Origin: Novipirellula artificiosorum
GTDB taxonomy: Bacteria; Planctomycetota; Planctomycetia; Pirellulales; Pirellulaceae
Assembly (NCBI RefSeq): GCF_007860135.1
Contig: NZ_SJPV01000025.1
Coordinates: forward strand, 1-47,758
Length of the DNA stretch: 47,758 nucleotides
Reading direction: 5' to 3'
Positions within the stretch are counted from its first letter, which is position 1. Each line of letters starts with the position of its first letter. The notes under the pieces are model-generated. The model ran no database searches. It saw nothing but the letters and a program-made list of their open reading frames with translations, and was not told the origin of the DNA. Made by a program: the position numbers and the translations under genes. Shown piece by piece: positions 44,701-46,623 of this stretch.

Positions 44701-46623
44701 ACGTTCAGCTTCACGCTCGATCGACTGGGCCCGATTGGCGATCTGGTTTCACCTCGAGCGAATCAGTGGACCAATGTTGATACCGGCTACGTTGACGTCG
44801 ACTGGGCCGACCGCGGACTGGCGGGTGTGGATCCTGCCAGCATCGACGTCGGCGACGTCACGGTCAGTGAAGTCACCATCGATCGTATCGAACTGCTTAC
44901 CGATGGCGACGTTCGCTACTGGTACAACGATGATGCGGACGCCTTGCAACAAGGCGAAGTCGTCGTCAGCTTCCCAGACGGTTCCGTCGCCGATCTGGCC
45001 GGCAATCCGAGCGAGGCGACAAGCAATTCCTTCGGGTTCGATTCGCTTGCTCCGTCCGGCACGCTGATCTCGCCGACTGCTGGTTCGACGATCAACACTG
45101 ACGCCGGCTACATCGAAATCGACTGGGATGATGCGGGAACTTCCGGGCTGTTCCATAACTACTTCGATGAATTCGATGTGACGATCACCGGAGTGACAGT
45201 GGATCGCTATGAAGTGCTCGAAGGAGAAATCGTTCGCTACTGGTATGGCGAGGACGGTGACAAGCTCCCACAAGGCGTCATCGAAGTTGCCTCGGAAGCC
45301 GATTCGGTGGGCGATGTGGCGGGCAATGGGAACGCCGCATTCTCACAATCGTTCACGCTCGACTCGCTCGGACCCGTGGGCGTGCTCAGTGATCCGCTGC
45401 CCAATTCGGCGGTCAGTGTTGACAAAGGCTATGTCGAGGTGCGTTGGACCGATCGTGGCTCAGCCGGGAACGATGTCACGACCTACGGCAACGACGACGT
45501 GACCGTCTCGGGAGTCGACATTGATCGCGTCGAAAACCTCGGCGGCGGGCTGGTTCGCTACTGGTACAACGACGATGGAGAGTCACTGAGCGAGGGTGTT
45601 GTTTCCGTGGCCACTTCCGCCGGTGCGATTCTGGATCAAGCCGCCAACCCGAGTGTCGCGTTCACCGAGTCCTTCACGTTCACTGCTGCGACGATCGAAC
45701 CAGAGGATGTGACGGATCGTGTTGCGATCGATTTCTACGGACGCCAATACAATCGGCGAACGGGTGTCTATGGATTCTATGCTGCGATCACGAATACATC
45801 GAACGTGAATCTACAATACCCCATCAAGTTACGATTAACGGAACTGGGACCAACTGGAACGGCAGTGCTGAACGCAGTTGGCACCGAAGATGGAATCCCG
45901 TACTTCATCTTCGAAGGAATTGGCTCGCTGGCTCCGGGCCAGATCACTGCGGCGGTTGTGGTCGCCATCCAACCTCCTTATCGCCAGTCTTACAGTTTTG
46001 TCCCGCGAGCGGAGGCGGTCGTCATCAACGGCAACGCTGCCCAGGGCGAAAGGGTCGTTGATACTCTGGCCGACTTCGCTCCATCGCTAACTCCTCTATC
46101 CGAAGTGGTTTCACGTCGTTTGCCGATGCCGAGTTTCCAAAACGCGAACAACCGCCACGACGTCAATGCGGATGGAAATGTATCGGCACTCGATGCACTC
46201 AACGTAATCAACCACCTGTCTGTGGGAACCGATATGATCGCAGCCGATATGGCGACGGCAATCGATTTGGCTGCAAGCAAGTGGGTGGATGTCAGCGGAG
46301 ACGGAAACTTGACGGCGTTGGACGCATTGCACGTCATCAACGAACTGAGTCGGCGACCGCTCACAGAGTTTATCCAACCGCCGCAAGGCGAGTTGATATC
46401 CGAAAGCCGAAGGGAGTACCAAATCGTTGATCGAGTCTATGCGGATTGGATCGAGGAGCGTGACGAATCGGAACGACGGTCCGTCGATTACGCTGTACAG
46501 GCAACGAAATTGGTCAAGCCAGCGATTGGCGATGACACCGAACGTGCGTCCGACGAGAATTCCGACGGTCGCTCCGAAAGTACTGAATTTGTTTTGAAAA
46601 CCGAGTTGACTTGGCTAGAGTAG
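17710..46623 (+). CDS. Giant multidomain extracellular protein with metallopeptidase and dockerin modules (9637 aa)
   Basis: An uninterrupted frame of 9637 codons. After a very basic N-terminus comes MERLEDRRMLA, a variant of the planctomycete LEPR-XLL motif found at the start of large exported proteins. Order of modules: beta-helix-like regions, Calx-beta-like units, CARDB-like units, PPC, TIG-like, a first propeller, SbsA Ig-like, nine cadherin/He_PIG-like units, Rhs/YD-like block, dockerin-like pair, BIG2-like and ZU5-like domains, second propeller, metzincin-type peptidase, dockerin-like pair, domain shared with the next gene, five 107-residue repeats, final dockerin-like pair and an acidic tail. 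It is Asp/Thr/Val/Ser-rich and largely Lys-poor. Most modules are adhesion, calcium or carbohydrate related, so a surface or matrix role is likely. No membrane anchor or PEP-CTERM is seen at its C-terminus. A PEP-CTERM gene follows 69 bases later. Confidence 0.93.
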   Translation: MKKTDRTGKKSSARRRRPRRDRLTMERLEDRRMLAQLVWDGGGDGTSWSDPLNWDLNQPPGATDEVTINQTDGTPVRLTSSATVQSLTLGSIGNPTQLRMEGVDFSASTLMIGINSTLLVDGSSTIAGNIENNGVFEAIHHIVDGPSAQSTVALTGTFLNTYNGLLRLLPSSSSPSYAASEATLTVDFQSGLTNDGAMELSEGSSDDDDMGSTVLKVSGGVLANNGFISSIIGDGSGEIGTRTIIGTVENYANLEVHRSLTMAGGPVSNFGSFDVQSERLEITQQLTNFSNHVLSDGYYSLAGELAFPNDGIETNQASIDFYGAGSSVVNLIGESSLATLQSNEGGLSLYAGKTLSLPDPFINRGYIYIGDGSSLVTTGDYRQSDFFYNGTTGIESGGTLATGGAVQIEAGELYGNGTILGDLVSSGYLYIFEGELTVQGDFTTSGTVSIFLDDPVPSVDDGKLVVTGTANLGGRIEVDPEERPKPGAVFEAITYSSLAGFDAEFDFDYGFARYFTSEVSSTSLSFLSKMPSVRVEPVDGLITTEEGGAARFKVQLEDLPTAPVTVGFSTSDDTEGAVSSSMLTFTAADWNVPQYITVTGLNDPEDDGDVIYTIISSSTASADPDFDARPVADVTLTNRDDEGVDFELGAPSSEFTTEAGGQTEWTVALNRQPTADVTLFVRSSNVREGTVSAESLVFTQANWNLPRSVTITGQDDPVDDGDTEYSIAVGLLDTDDPLFQNVTPRHVYLTNQDDDTADFVWDGGGDEVNWTDPLNWTGDQVPGFGANVLIPNVPGDGLIQVLYGTVNIASLYSEERLYLNSSDFHVSESAVAANGLDFESGTIGGAWTTFGDSYWSDGTLDVDASWNNLGNLDIGGFATLYLFGMLSNSGIISFGSSSNIYTQNPSNSTQAGTLNNLAGGVVESRGGTIQPWYVSGNFGTINNEGTWRKTTADGTTIRTPFNMKAGTIDAQEGTLTLSAGVDNTGGTFLSDPDATIQYSQYVQSGVFSGVYNGTGTVQFSSGTIDGNNVELRMTGEANVSGGALTGTWNNYDNFELSEGNVAGVFTNLGDMTWSGGYVSTSGQLINQAAITIGGPYYQFLSGQLDNFGTIVVEPTANLITQNPSNSTQAGTLNNLAGGVVESRGGTIQPWYVSGNFGTINNEGTWRKTTADTTTIMTPIVVAPSGTLQVDEGLLNLTRDFANFANQTLTGGSYIVRGELRFVGADIVTNAAAIELIGSDAMIRSDSMTNALASIATNQAGAALRISDGANLTTPSSFANAGEVYVGGGSTLTIQGVYNQTTGTTSTGLNGSAGTVDPSGDFFVGSGVLSGAGFVEANVVNTAGVISPGINGPALLSIVGDLTQGTDATIEVDIAGSQAFSQYDVLAVAGEATLDGTLAVAIAGTFLPLRDDFFDVLVYDSLAGDFSAITGLVIDANRALVPSRTATTYTLSSVVAGIRVEPAVGLQTTEGGGTAAFTVVLEDQPSAPVTIALVSDNLNEGTIDKTELIFTSANWDQPQSVTITGQDDFVEDGNVAYSVVTSAAVSTDPLFHGLNPSDVLVVNIDNDVAGFTLGAPTSLQTTEAGGSSEFTIVLDTEPSASVELQIVSGTPSEGSPNVGKVTFTVDNWNLPQTVEFTGQNDNLDDGDVLYTVTVSVKTTTDSKYSVLPAKSFDLTNLDDDSAGVTIVSPAQLITAEAGGQATFTLALSSEPVAPVEISFVSTKSLEATLDSSSYTFSPSTWNQPFTVTATGLDDLLDDGDVPFQVAFSPTVSTDPLYNGLNLLSIDGLNLGTDTFELSVTEITVPTSVVLLDPPQIAVDWTVANFAPIDLPATIAWIDQIVLSVDDVLGNGDDVVVASVPHNTGLPAGQSYAKQEWVTLPNGLSGPAHFYVRVDSGDSVPELDDVVNNVSVLRATNLILDRPDLIVELVTPNASAFSGENVTVSWRVANVGQGVAVANWVDNVYLSSDQSLDATDHFLGSATRSTDLASGATYTTQPSFTLPAELAGEFYLLIDTDGGGIVSESDEANNVTASTTTLTVSLAPVPDLVVTQVIADKTDVQPGQTLEVQWTVRNQGTVGLASPWSDHVYLSTDGTLGNATLLATIPRSETLGINQTIDVMTTIMMPIIADGTYQLLVVTDGNNEVFERGGESNNIKSAGSPINVVHADLVPLLTNAPAAMQSGDSTLIQWSTRNEGSGATLAAFDDELYLSQDTTLDASDLQLGSVTRATSLAAGGNVTHGVTAEIPLALSGAWYFLVVADAGNAIAEAGFENNNIVAQPVAISLAPYADLVVTSVTAPTLVIGDPAQAEIGWTVRNDGTGVGASSRWTDRIVLSTDAIAGNSDDVVVGEFVRDASLDLGSSYSRQVLIDLPTGLQNRFHVFVTTDAEMVVFENSNESNNTAEASQTLDISPTEFSDLVVDSVSAAGAASGQPLTVTWTVKNVGIATTNTSQWEDLIYLARDAAGTDLIPSGTFDSIFGEFDHVGSLAVGNSYTRSADVILPDGLSGDVYVIVHSAPDDPYEFLYKGNNRTISGAINVSLSPSADLRMASIGAPPEFNSGGTIAVTWTVRNDGAGDAVAPWIDRVSLRKAGDPNAIPITLGSYTYSLPIQSGKTYLRAEQVKLPNDLQGLYELSVQTNVTGSLYEQGATANNQLSQTILLTLPARADLQVQAIVAPSTVSAGGTAQFAFTIINQGTVSTKGGWQDRVYLSLDNLVSPDDVVVATVPNQASLGPGEQYQTQVDSILVPRRFRGDVYVLIETDTGNTIQEFPQETNNVKAQLLSVDALPPSDLVTSNIVSPAQVYDGSQIEVRYTVTNLGVGETDVDGWTDTVWLTRDKDRPNVCSGDMALGRFQHSGSLAINESYDEIVTVTIPEGGTLGQCRADDPPIPIPGEWFVTVWSDAYDVVTEDTFDININPDDPNELDNNNYKARPISVLLSPPPDLVVTNVVAPTQATGGDSITVSWTVENQGAKPTKSDSWTDRIYLSSHAALDDPDAKSWDLGSVERSGALDDGSSYSAERTFVLSPEAAGQYVIVVTDVNDKAWEGPFEDNNANSVDTDINPLAAADLRVTSVALPTDSDSGQAVDVTWTVENFGADVWSGTRFWNDYIYLSTSSQFELSRATLLKKVLHNNDTTLGAGESYSTTAEIVLPRGADREYFVHVWTDPSPIPDGGPFEPTVPSAGHNDGNVQFYLQKGAVYEGGQLRPNELNNLGSSSLVVHYAEPDLVVTDLILPPPTPLSGQSISLSWTVTNLGNATTYANRADSSKAEMAWWDRVYLSKDPSLDSTDVLLGEATRDEKTPLGIGQSYTLTTDVELPQGVFGDFYVLVLSDSNIVNRFPIPDGFLLGIEREFSQPADCWGASGNSIVTCDALFGTMARVQEFGDEGNNLIAMPMTVGLADPPDLQVTSLTIPERAKQGQFFELTYTVSNVGTGPIPLEQVSWDDLFYLSRDPFLDLNADRYLGMRETAVSISAVGESYTITQSVKLPKNLDGPYYVFVVTDPVRDSSSPRGKVFEYLNENNNSTTVSPPLIIETPPPTDLQVQTITVPASGQSGEPVHLEWTVVNADPSVVAQGRWVDAAYLSDDAIWDIGDKLIGRVDVDQQAAGLAAGATYTATLDTTLPPVKPGDYRVIVRTDVLDDIFEAQNEANNRTASADAISMTVDALQLGVELETTLSTGQSRLYQVSVGPGESLRVSIQSDASGAANEVFLRHGDVPNGIRYDAAYEGQIGPNQSAIIGSTQPGEYFVLVRGHTEPNDDTPVTILAELLPFQITDVIPDVGGDSRWVTTTILGAKIGSTAIPKLVRPQFGEFEAVNYQVIDSTKIIATFDLRDAPHGLYDVKVINPDGAEAVLPYRYLVQRAIEPDVSIGMGGPRVLAPGDVGTYGVSVRNITNVDAPYVHFEFGIPELGANPEVFNFQYVTFASNLRGEPTADQLDSVPWASLDSAVNSNGMNLAPGYALDLPTQRFAGLTFNAHTYPGLSELEDRNFAALRERIDRDYPKYAGYLDNGPEGLDDISPGLFEIYQKEGSVLDPDMCDNIAFTFQITAAATAITRDEFVAQQTDHALRLRTAILLDSAASIPLRNLASDANSWVASYLGALEEARVLRGQDDAPAIRETPQVISLLATLTTGVLAGPAGGEIITGGSLVDFFSQVRQWYGHDADQISAGNATRDDFDLGLGQPTHFESFNIYVPFATCRVDVPGSVDVPVPDSSRLFAGEGVTSPAARVAGPFGFGTKQFIPIDSSLPYAIEFQNPSSSEATTAEVKVATQLDSDLDVRSFRLGDIRLGDIQVHIPNGRSTFDGDFDFIETKGFILHVSAGIDVATGIASWSMQAIDPNTGELVQDAELGLLPPNNALGAGAGSVGYSVKAKSDASTGTNIDMTARALLNNMPPLDTVAVKHTVDAVAPSTTLSKVPLGATGSDFLVSWNATDDSTGSGVKHVTVYVAQNGGDFKIWNQQTTESSAIYSGIAGSTYEFLALATDNAGNRELAPLGTTAPDDGSGVNLGDFSSDSSSTSNLLAPAPEPSAAPSTNPLFVAAQLEIPSESSTIRPTEFDTVLSPFYATSFATDFQESHAAIGPMGIALADDGSVYATGGPGRNQLFLFSREGGIADSPIAELSHPLFDIELSSDGTLWAATGGGPLLQIDPNNGAILGQYGTGITQSLAIDSVSGKIYVSSGRGVELFDPSTEKFTLLSKFRVGNLAIRPGGELWGVAWPSRDAVVRFDARGKAEAMLDFATPIDSITFGVPGTQLSDLLFVTHNRGERIDDGSELTMVDLVTLQRVAVANGGTRGDIVQTTDDGRLLISQSNQIDVFSPSIAPRVSQTSPPADGIVALPRRDIFVTFDQPMYVGVATEIDSVLNSSHYALVDGNGNSVAPQLVNYDPLTQTTALTFDAFSPDTYTFTVDAAIKSELGTLLAAPFSMQFLAISDFSDFVDIEFSNARSHRTDGTVSYDVTITNTSANDLALPLMLVLDPGHGFDGTPLEATRQSEEQIWLVDLSNSLTDGVLKSNESTTARTVTILNPDDQQVVVDHGVFTLPTDNLAPVFTSEPILTATVGSLYTYQAVADDPDGSSVSYLLYDGPSGMTIDPGTGLVSWLPTGSNRADASVVIYAYDPRGGFAIQPYTVELEGGNHPPEVRPLPQEILATEGELLEVSIAVTDADRDNVSMWVENLPPGAVFDSRVNVLRWTPSFDAAGTYSEVRFIATDGLLRDETSTTIRVAPANQAPTLAGPESISVREGETIRIRLKGADSDGDSLTYRSPLLPGGSTLDPATGLFTWTPAYFQAGDFEIPFFVSDGTDETLRTITITVLNENAPPQFNSSDRWLVQEGQLLRFRTFAFDPDNPGFYPQERLADGQLTPLDGDLPSVTYSFANLPAGATYDSELGIFEWIPGADAAGQYAPEFTATDDGNGTGVPASVTTSVPITVLNVNHPPEITPIDNVTLDRGANLLVDIQATDPDGNPITFTAIGRPGFPIPSFANLVDNGNGTASFTFAPGFGDRGDYPITVTARDNGDLGGAADIRFDEFTFIVTVNSPNEPPVISPIGNRVAVVGEPFEILLSVSDLDEDALTFAGAGLPTGATLSPTPTYGVAKLSWTPTVADVGTHDVTLSVTDSGNGNAADILSDQEQIVITVRTANASPVLSAIGPKSVTETDELVFQLNATDTDGDDLFYSGKFLPLGASVDSVTGQFQWTPNIFQSGVYPGVELTVSDGHSSVTEAITLTVGNNNQPPVIAPMPLLSGREDALMEFVIAGSDIDGDALVYTSSALPTGATLGRTSGRFTWTPGFEQAGDYVVPVTVTDSTGAADAFDVLLTIDNVNRAPEINVSAHEVAIGDTLRFTIDGSDPDLNSTLVYSAVGLPPGATIDSASGEITWTPGPGQQGDYVVAYRVSDGSDSDDRSALLRASLTPAGPTVRIELTPSFPVEPGKKVLLHPVASSLAEIVTLTIQVNGQTLPLDALGRATFVPTQPGKFPVVATAVDADGLTSTSELFLKVRDASDTLAPVVGFDTPTDGLSIKTPTDLIGTVQDSNLDFWRLEIRPQASGQWIELATADANVANASLTSIDPGNLSNGFYLLRLTARDIAGRESKVSTNIEINSAVKSAQFTRSQIDLSVVLGSETFEFIRHYDSFGSNHPSGFGFGWRWASREMQIETNAPVTGRENLGVFAPYNAGTRLYMTLPTGQRAGFTFVPTEFKQAGVTYFRPNWIADTGVDFTLASADAVLTRAGNRFYDLKTSRPYHPSGDRYQDEAFTLTAPDGAAYGINSAGHAVSQTDPAGTTFILSDSAVIAPGGDRIDIVRGAAGRIASITSTDGQVVYTYDALGNLVSAVNSATFESARYGYESTDSNRLTLLASSQTGGESISYGSPVATQPISGDLGSAYRYVGASTVGTHVAGQTERYAFTIRDSELVSTASQTVLLGVEIRATGGGLTPDVPMIDGFTSVASQVSADSSYALFAIDTAGLKLLSMRGTNDTTAGDFEVRLFIAGDVNEDGVVDGIDGHAQAALLGIASGQAGYNPLADPNRDGVINQTDVQILGSNFLFQTNLPPQLSSGSAKTHTDLEVTIPLAGIANDPDGDPLQFEITSVVGGTATVAAGGTAITFVPSLGFSGPATISLTANDGYSATGTETITVDVSNSPLLSLDFNRRDLFITPGERHQIVVTGNFADESGVLLPSSYVEFATGDDTKVIISPQGLLEAIDQGDTFLTATARGVQAVTVLNVYSPTNPEPELTQSDLRVYPLSVSIPLNGGIRQIQVTGNGDFLEPTIPSDIQYFVSDPNVVAVSADGLITSVGSGTTTVTVIGGGAEQVINVAVFAAQSGTVPIGADGGVLIASDGSLLQVAPGALGETVTAGITPLAESSLPFPLPSELSFAGALQIDLDESALAFPVQLAIPVSSEFPAGTQLIVYRYDSIPDADGNPRPALLQEEIAYVGADGFARTNSEPFPGVIENGTHVFASLGCDLAILSLLVSGLVSGGTSFLSQSAGTALIGAVATGISAAGGGLTLSACIGVRPYELTSVPAVGTPSIKTLEISIAKGINRKEAAAGDSNREPAPEITSASLIDIGPNAKIKLTGVRLEPEAGETAVVRFQVGYTLKDGTTFKDVPFNEAGVPIPEEIAIGTASVSLIHYVKKLNTATDQYSDTLTFSRQKDQFFSIVSDEDKLSVFETGADRSSPTLLAKVDIGDFAQRQATTRDSRTYVTGKGKDSHLGKGIISVIDTLAMRTVATIALEEGSSPYDIVLDAKQQYAYVGERYKIEEKDNKSKFNRVYVIGIDPKSKDYHKVIHLDLDLGDSVGIRGMSLGASTTHPTLFLTAPTIWSGFESGGKTGTYPDGKLVAIDIDITSPTYLEHSFVSVPAAVSDVDAVSISNSTDRIGVTGYLSADRRGFTFFEFDTQQRTFGVPTTVPVILGDTLEDGLGKDFRLADTFNVNDAKDFVFSPDGNFAYVLGYNFPNFDVPSRSHGNRTYDIYYVTVTSDLPAGSTVGIIDLRKPQSSFLVAATRPIPNGFPDNLTLSDDGLHLYVHYQNTFQVEENNETTFPHGGVFIYDAKEMIDEVERRSSEQGISDLAKTPINDLNPKIDVRANYAFNPDKNTFEQIKEFDPPISPLPGAPLPLGRVKGVEYAEAVSSITVVADYDLTGNGPTTFGNYLRGIDISNEYRVELNAVGQEEATKIVFEVFATGNQSVAKAERPVESKTVIFEGDVVNESVLSIGTNRLEVTAYNAKGNVVATYTGLIIITDLVTLKLDAKSGTPDFIAVHKVRLIEPIDNDVAHEITFRYGLPDIPWREIYDKKIDLLLRSVKGDEILRVKGLATTSEASKEFSLNSSKFPDVALEESFDYQVFLAPNGSATKLFDTDRPASQFSESKTGNAPDRRVVFRSIKRPSWMKGGSELKRTFNMKTSTYEFMFTFPVDHTAEPLETLANKAQAILDGLSEEDPAPKPSLFNPFADRPTKIRAGMDVKVIASWDVTQDVTADSDKLRLELKLLGYDVYNSQYDLKGILESPNIIEPNKVTLKVDGIRLKTNEFPLLTAETKAKAKGEISFGGFEADGKSLKKSTLRIPVSGIFGLQGNVGFAGSLFAALNSVNVSAGLYVDLTGGKPKILAEKDGPATFVKLTANGTVGGTVTVGGGVGVSAFKLDFDLLSAEGTLAVAADIDLQMVALFGSGSGSLFQFKKLTGSGDLRPTKFDVSVELHALGKFFTLGGAKYTLDNLDIPEKISLFEFQIEGANQLRVEGPRLDENEADPGLGTDLGSISAVAGTTVRTWVASGLTRDLFQSDNSLIGVSSLQVGVLAQTNETEDGRASIMMDDDAAGYGWFVDLTSELHEEFVWDPATEQYVAPLGSPAYGKIDLLTTLSHEYGHVLGLPHNERTGSVMSDSLAPGVRRLPSAQDLVGIDVAAESPAASVGTTNVYQNNVLRPTDVNGDGVTTVADAISVVNYLDGQVSLNFSEDSALPKTWMYLDVNRDGRVTALDALEVINSLEVDELRQDPRDFVLVPDAELVVSPVEYLMLAPPEGIVNGDFADASPASPGFGWQTTGDATVESGAITIREGERFQSGLTQTFAVPAGVTALQFEIVDLNLAGNDSGPEDSFEVALLDAATGQTLVGTAAPLANTDALLNLQYDGSTYFANSVRVPNVNQSGVDKLPAVPTIVTVDLSSVPAGTPATLYFDLLGFGDAGSSVTIDNIKLISGEVPSLSFSLDAASDSAAIGDDVTSIAPVDVVGSTLAGAIVAIDIDGDGFDDGSTTGAADGTFRFDDLNLLEGVNKVSVKATNGDAETIASRNVIVDRQIPSGSLATPVAGLFTNVDRGYVEIQWNDAGEAGLDSLSFDAADIMVSGVTIDSAQHLGGGLVRYHYGSDGDKLNEGSVNVTIVGGEVVDRAGNTNESGSTTFSYDGQLPSGELVSPTPGATINVDSGYVDVTWTDAGPSGIDPSTLDINDISIAGVTIDRLEDLGNAQIRYWYNDDGNTLPDGTIDVVLASGAVSDVAGNQSPAATFSFTLDRLGPIGDLVSPRANQWTNVDTGYVDVDWADRGLAGVDPASIDVGDVTVSEVTIDRIELLTDGDVRYWYNDDADALQQGEVVVSFPDGSVADLAGNPSEATSNSFGFDSLAPSGTLISPTAGSTINTDAGYIEIDWDDAGTSGLFHNYFDEFDVTITGVTVDRYEVLEGEIVRYWYGEDGDKLPQGVIEVASEADSVGDVAGNGNAAFSQSFTLDSLGPVGVLSDPLPNSAVSVDKGYVEVRWTDRGSAGNDVTTYGNDDVTVSGVDIDRVENLGGGLVRYWYNDDGESLSEGVVSVATSAGAILDQAANPSVAFTESFTFTAATIEPEDVTDRVAIDFYGRQYNRRTGVYGFYAAITNTSNVNLQYPIKLRLTELGPTGTAVLNAVGTEDGIPYFIFEGIGSLAPGQITAAVVVAIQPPYRQSYSFVPRAEAVVINGNAAQGERVVDTLADFAPSLTPLSEVVSRRLPMPSFQNANNRHDVNADGNVSALDALNVINHLSVGTDMIAADMATAIDLAASKWVDVSGDGNLTALDALHVINELSRRPLTEFIQPPQGELISESRREYQIVDRVYADWIEERDESERRSVDYAVQATKLVKPAIGDDTERASDENSDGRSESTEFVLKTELTWLE
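17782..17814 (+). other. LEPR-XLL-like motif of the giant protein
   Basis: Residues 25-35, MERLEDRRMLA, match the planctomycete-specific N-terminal LEPR-XLL pattern with Asp-Arg-Arg-Met in the variable part. It is preceded by RRRRPRRDRL. In other planctomycete giants this motif replaces an ordinary signal peptide at the N-terminus; its role is thought to be in sorting or export but is not established. Confidence 0.7.
17820..19285 (+). other. Beta-helix-like region 1
   Basis: Residues about 37-525 open with WDGGGDGTSWSDPLNW and continue with short repeated strands rich in Gly, Asn and Thr (NNGVFEAI, NYANLEVHRSLTM, NFGSFDVQS), the pattern of right-handed beta-helices in autotransporter-like passenger proteins. 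Confidence 0.6.
19300..19983 (+). repeat. Two Calx-beta-like units (units 1-2)
   Basis: Two units of about 113 residues share TTEEGG or TTEAGG, then a VT(V/L) strand, then W(N)xPxxxTxTGxxDxxxDDGD and a closing LTNxDD. The acidic DDGD and NxDD positions suit calcium binding as in Calx-beta domains. Three more units lie at 22079-23094. Confidence 0.65.
20413..20580 (+). repeat. 168-base direct repeat inside the giant gene, copy 1
   Basis: Identical to 21067-21234 except for about four bases near the 3' end. It encodes TQNPSNSTQAGTLNNLAGG and the following ~37 residues. The two copies are 654 bases (218 codons) apart, so the frame is kept. Confidence 0.95.
21067..21234 (+). repeat. 168-base direct repeat inside the giant gene, copy 2
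   Basis: Second copy of the segment at 20413-20580. The flanking DNA is not similar at this level, so this is a short recent duplication or gene conversion tract. Confidence 0.95.
22079..23094 (+). repeat. Three Calx-beta-like units (units 3-5)
   Basis: Residues about 1457-1795. Each unit has the same landmarks as units 1-2 (TTEGGGTAAF, TTEAGGSSEF, TAEAGGQATF near the start; DDFVEDGN, DNLDDGD, DDLLDDGD near the end). Confidence 0.65.
23095..28702 (+). repeat. Run of fourteen CARDB-like units
   Basis: Residues about 1796-3665. Unit starts can be read from the repeated PDL(V/Q)V..V phrase, each followed by W(T/R)V.N.G, W.D.(V/I)YLS.D, LG...R...L..G.SY, LP..L.G.(F/Y).(V/L)V.(T/S)D and a closing E..E.NN. 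Unit length is about 122-178 residues; units 9, 11 and 12 carry insertions. CARDB domains are cell-adhesion related beta-sandwiches of bacterial surface proteins. Confidence 0.85.
28703..29281 (+). other. PPC-like domain followed by TIG/IPT-like domain
   Basis: Residues about 3665-3768 (ETTLSTGQSRLYQVSVGPGE ... GEYFVLVRG) fit a bacterial pre-peptidase C-terminal domain. Residues about 3768-3858 (ITDVIPDVGGDSRWVTTTIL ... GLYDVKVINPDGAEAVLPY) fit an IPT/TIG Ig-like fold. Confidence 0.55.
31385..32155 (+). other. Beta-propeller region 1 (NHL/SMP-like)
   Basis: Residues about 4559-4816 show repeated blades of the type GIALADDGSVYATGGPG, DIELSSDGTLWAATGGG, LAIDSVSGKIYVSSGRG, LAIRPGGELWGVAW, the pattern of NHL or SMP-30-like propellers. 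Confidence 0.6.
32160..32490 (+). other. SbsA-type Ig-like domain
   Basis: Residues about 4818-4928: VSQTSPPADGIVALPRRDIF, VTFDQPMY, then YTFTVDAAIKSELGTLL. This is the usual layout of the bacterial Ig-like (Big_5/SbsA) fold with P.dG....... I.v.Fd.pm. Confidence 0.6.
32835..35430 (+). repeat. Nine cadherin/He_PIG-like Ig units
   Basis: Residues about 5043-5908. Unit starts are marked by NLAPVF, NHPPEV, NQAPTL, NAPPQF, NHPPEI, NEPPVI, NASPVL, NQPPVI and NRAPEI, each followed by D.DGD.L.Y, LP.GAT.D..(T/S)G...WTP and a D(Y/V)..... V.V.DG segment. Such putative Ig domains bind calcium or carbohydrate in related surface proteins. Confidence 0.8.
36010..36830 (+). other. Rhs/DUF6531-like block with a YD-type repeat
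   Basis: Residues about 6101-6374: SQIDLSVVLGSETFEFIRHY, then SFGSNHPSGFGFGWRW, as in the N-terminal part of Rhs shells, and later RIASITSTDGQVVYTYDALG, a YD-repeat-like unit. Only one or two YD repeats are visible, far fewer than in toxin-delivering Rhs proteins, and no toxin domain follows. Confidence 0.6.
37171..37335 (+). other. Dockerin-like EF pair 1
   Basis: DVNEDGVVDGID and DPNRDGVINQTD form two calcium loops of the dockerin type I pattern (DxNxDGxxxxxD), residues about 6488-6543. Confidence 0.7.
37630..38590 (+). other. Two BIG2-like domains and a ZU5-like domain
   Basis: Residues about 6641-6726 (RRDLFITPGERHQIVVTGNF ... VIISPQGLLEA) and 6736-6816 (LSVSIPLNGGIRQIQVTGNG ... VVAVSADGLITSVGSGTTTV) resemble bacterial Ig-like group 2. 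Residues about 6818-6961 contain GADGGVLIASDGSLLQVAPG, typical of ZU5-like domains. Confidence 0.5.
39171..40380 (+). other. Beta-propeller region 2 (YVTN-like)
   Basis: Residues about 7155-7558: ISVIDTLAMRTVATIALEEG, SPYDIVLDAKQQYAYVGERY, DFVFSPDGNFAYVLGYNF and NLTLSDDGLHLYVHY match the blade pattern of YVTN/surface-antigen propellers. Confidence 0.6.
42470..42890 (+). other. Metzincin-type metallopeptidase domain
   Basis: Residues about 8255-8394. The zinc motif HEYGHVLGLPH (8359-8369) fits HExxHxxGxxH exactly, with His8359, His8363 and His8369 as ligands and Glu8360 as base. A Met is present shortly after (SVMSDSL), as in a Met-turn. Upstream phrases LQVGVLAQ and DDDAAGYGWFVD match a matrixin-like domain common near the C-terminus of giant planctomycete and cyanobacterial proteins, where the end VMSDxLAxGxRR is also typical. 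Confidence 0.8.
42976..43166 (+). other. Dockerin-like EF pair 2
   Basis: DVNGDGVTTVAD with helix AISVVNYL, and DVNRDGRVTALD with helix ALEVINSL. Both calcium loops are intact. It directly follows the peptidase domain, a common order in planctomycete giants. Confidence 0.85.
43255..43800 (+). other. Domain shared with the neighbouring PEP-CTERM protein
   Basis: Residues about 8516-8698: VNGDFADA, then QTFAVPAGVTALQFEI, EDSFEVALLDA, VTVDLSSVPAG and SVTIDNIKLISG. The same sequence of landmarks occurs in the gene at 46693-47415 (MNGDFSDA, QTFVVPNDATTLSFEF, FDAFQATLYD, VSLDISSL, STVDLDNVIVS). It looks like a jelly-roll carbohydrate-binding-like fold. Confidence 0.65.
44086..45690 (+). repeat. 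Five tandem 106-107-residue repeats
   Basis: Units start at 44086, 44407, 44725, 45046 and 45367 (spacings 321, 318, 321, 321 bases). Consensus landmarks: (L/I)xPxGxLxxP near the start, (N/S)VDxGYVxVxWxDxG, D(V/I)x(V/I)xGV(T/D)ID, VRYWYNDDG, then DxAGN and SFxxD at the end. I do not recognise a named family. The pattern suggests an Ig-like beta-sandwich. Confidence 0.85.
46159..46355 (+). other. Dockerin-like EF pair 3 near the C-terminus
   Basis: DVNADGNVSALD with ALNVINHL, and DVSGDGNLTALD with ALHVINEL, residues about 9484-9549. It is followed by a charged tail of about 90 residues ending in LTWLE. Confidence 0.85.
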
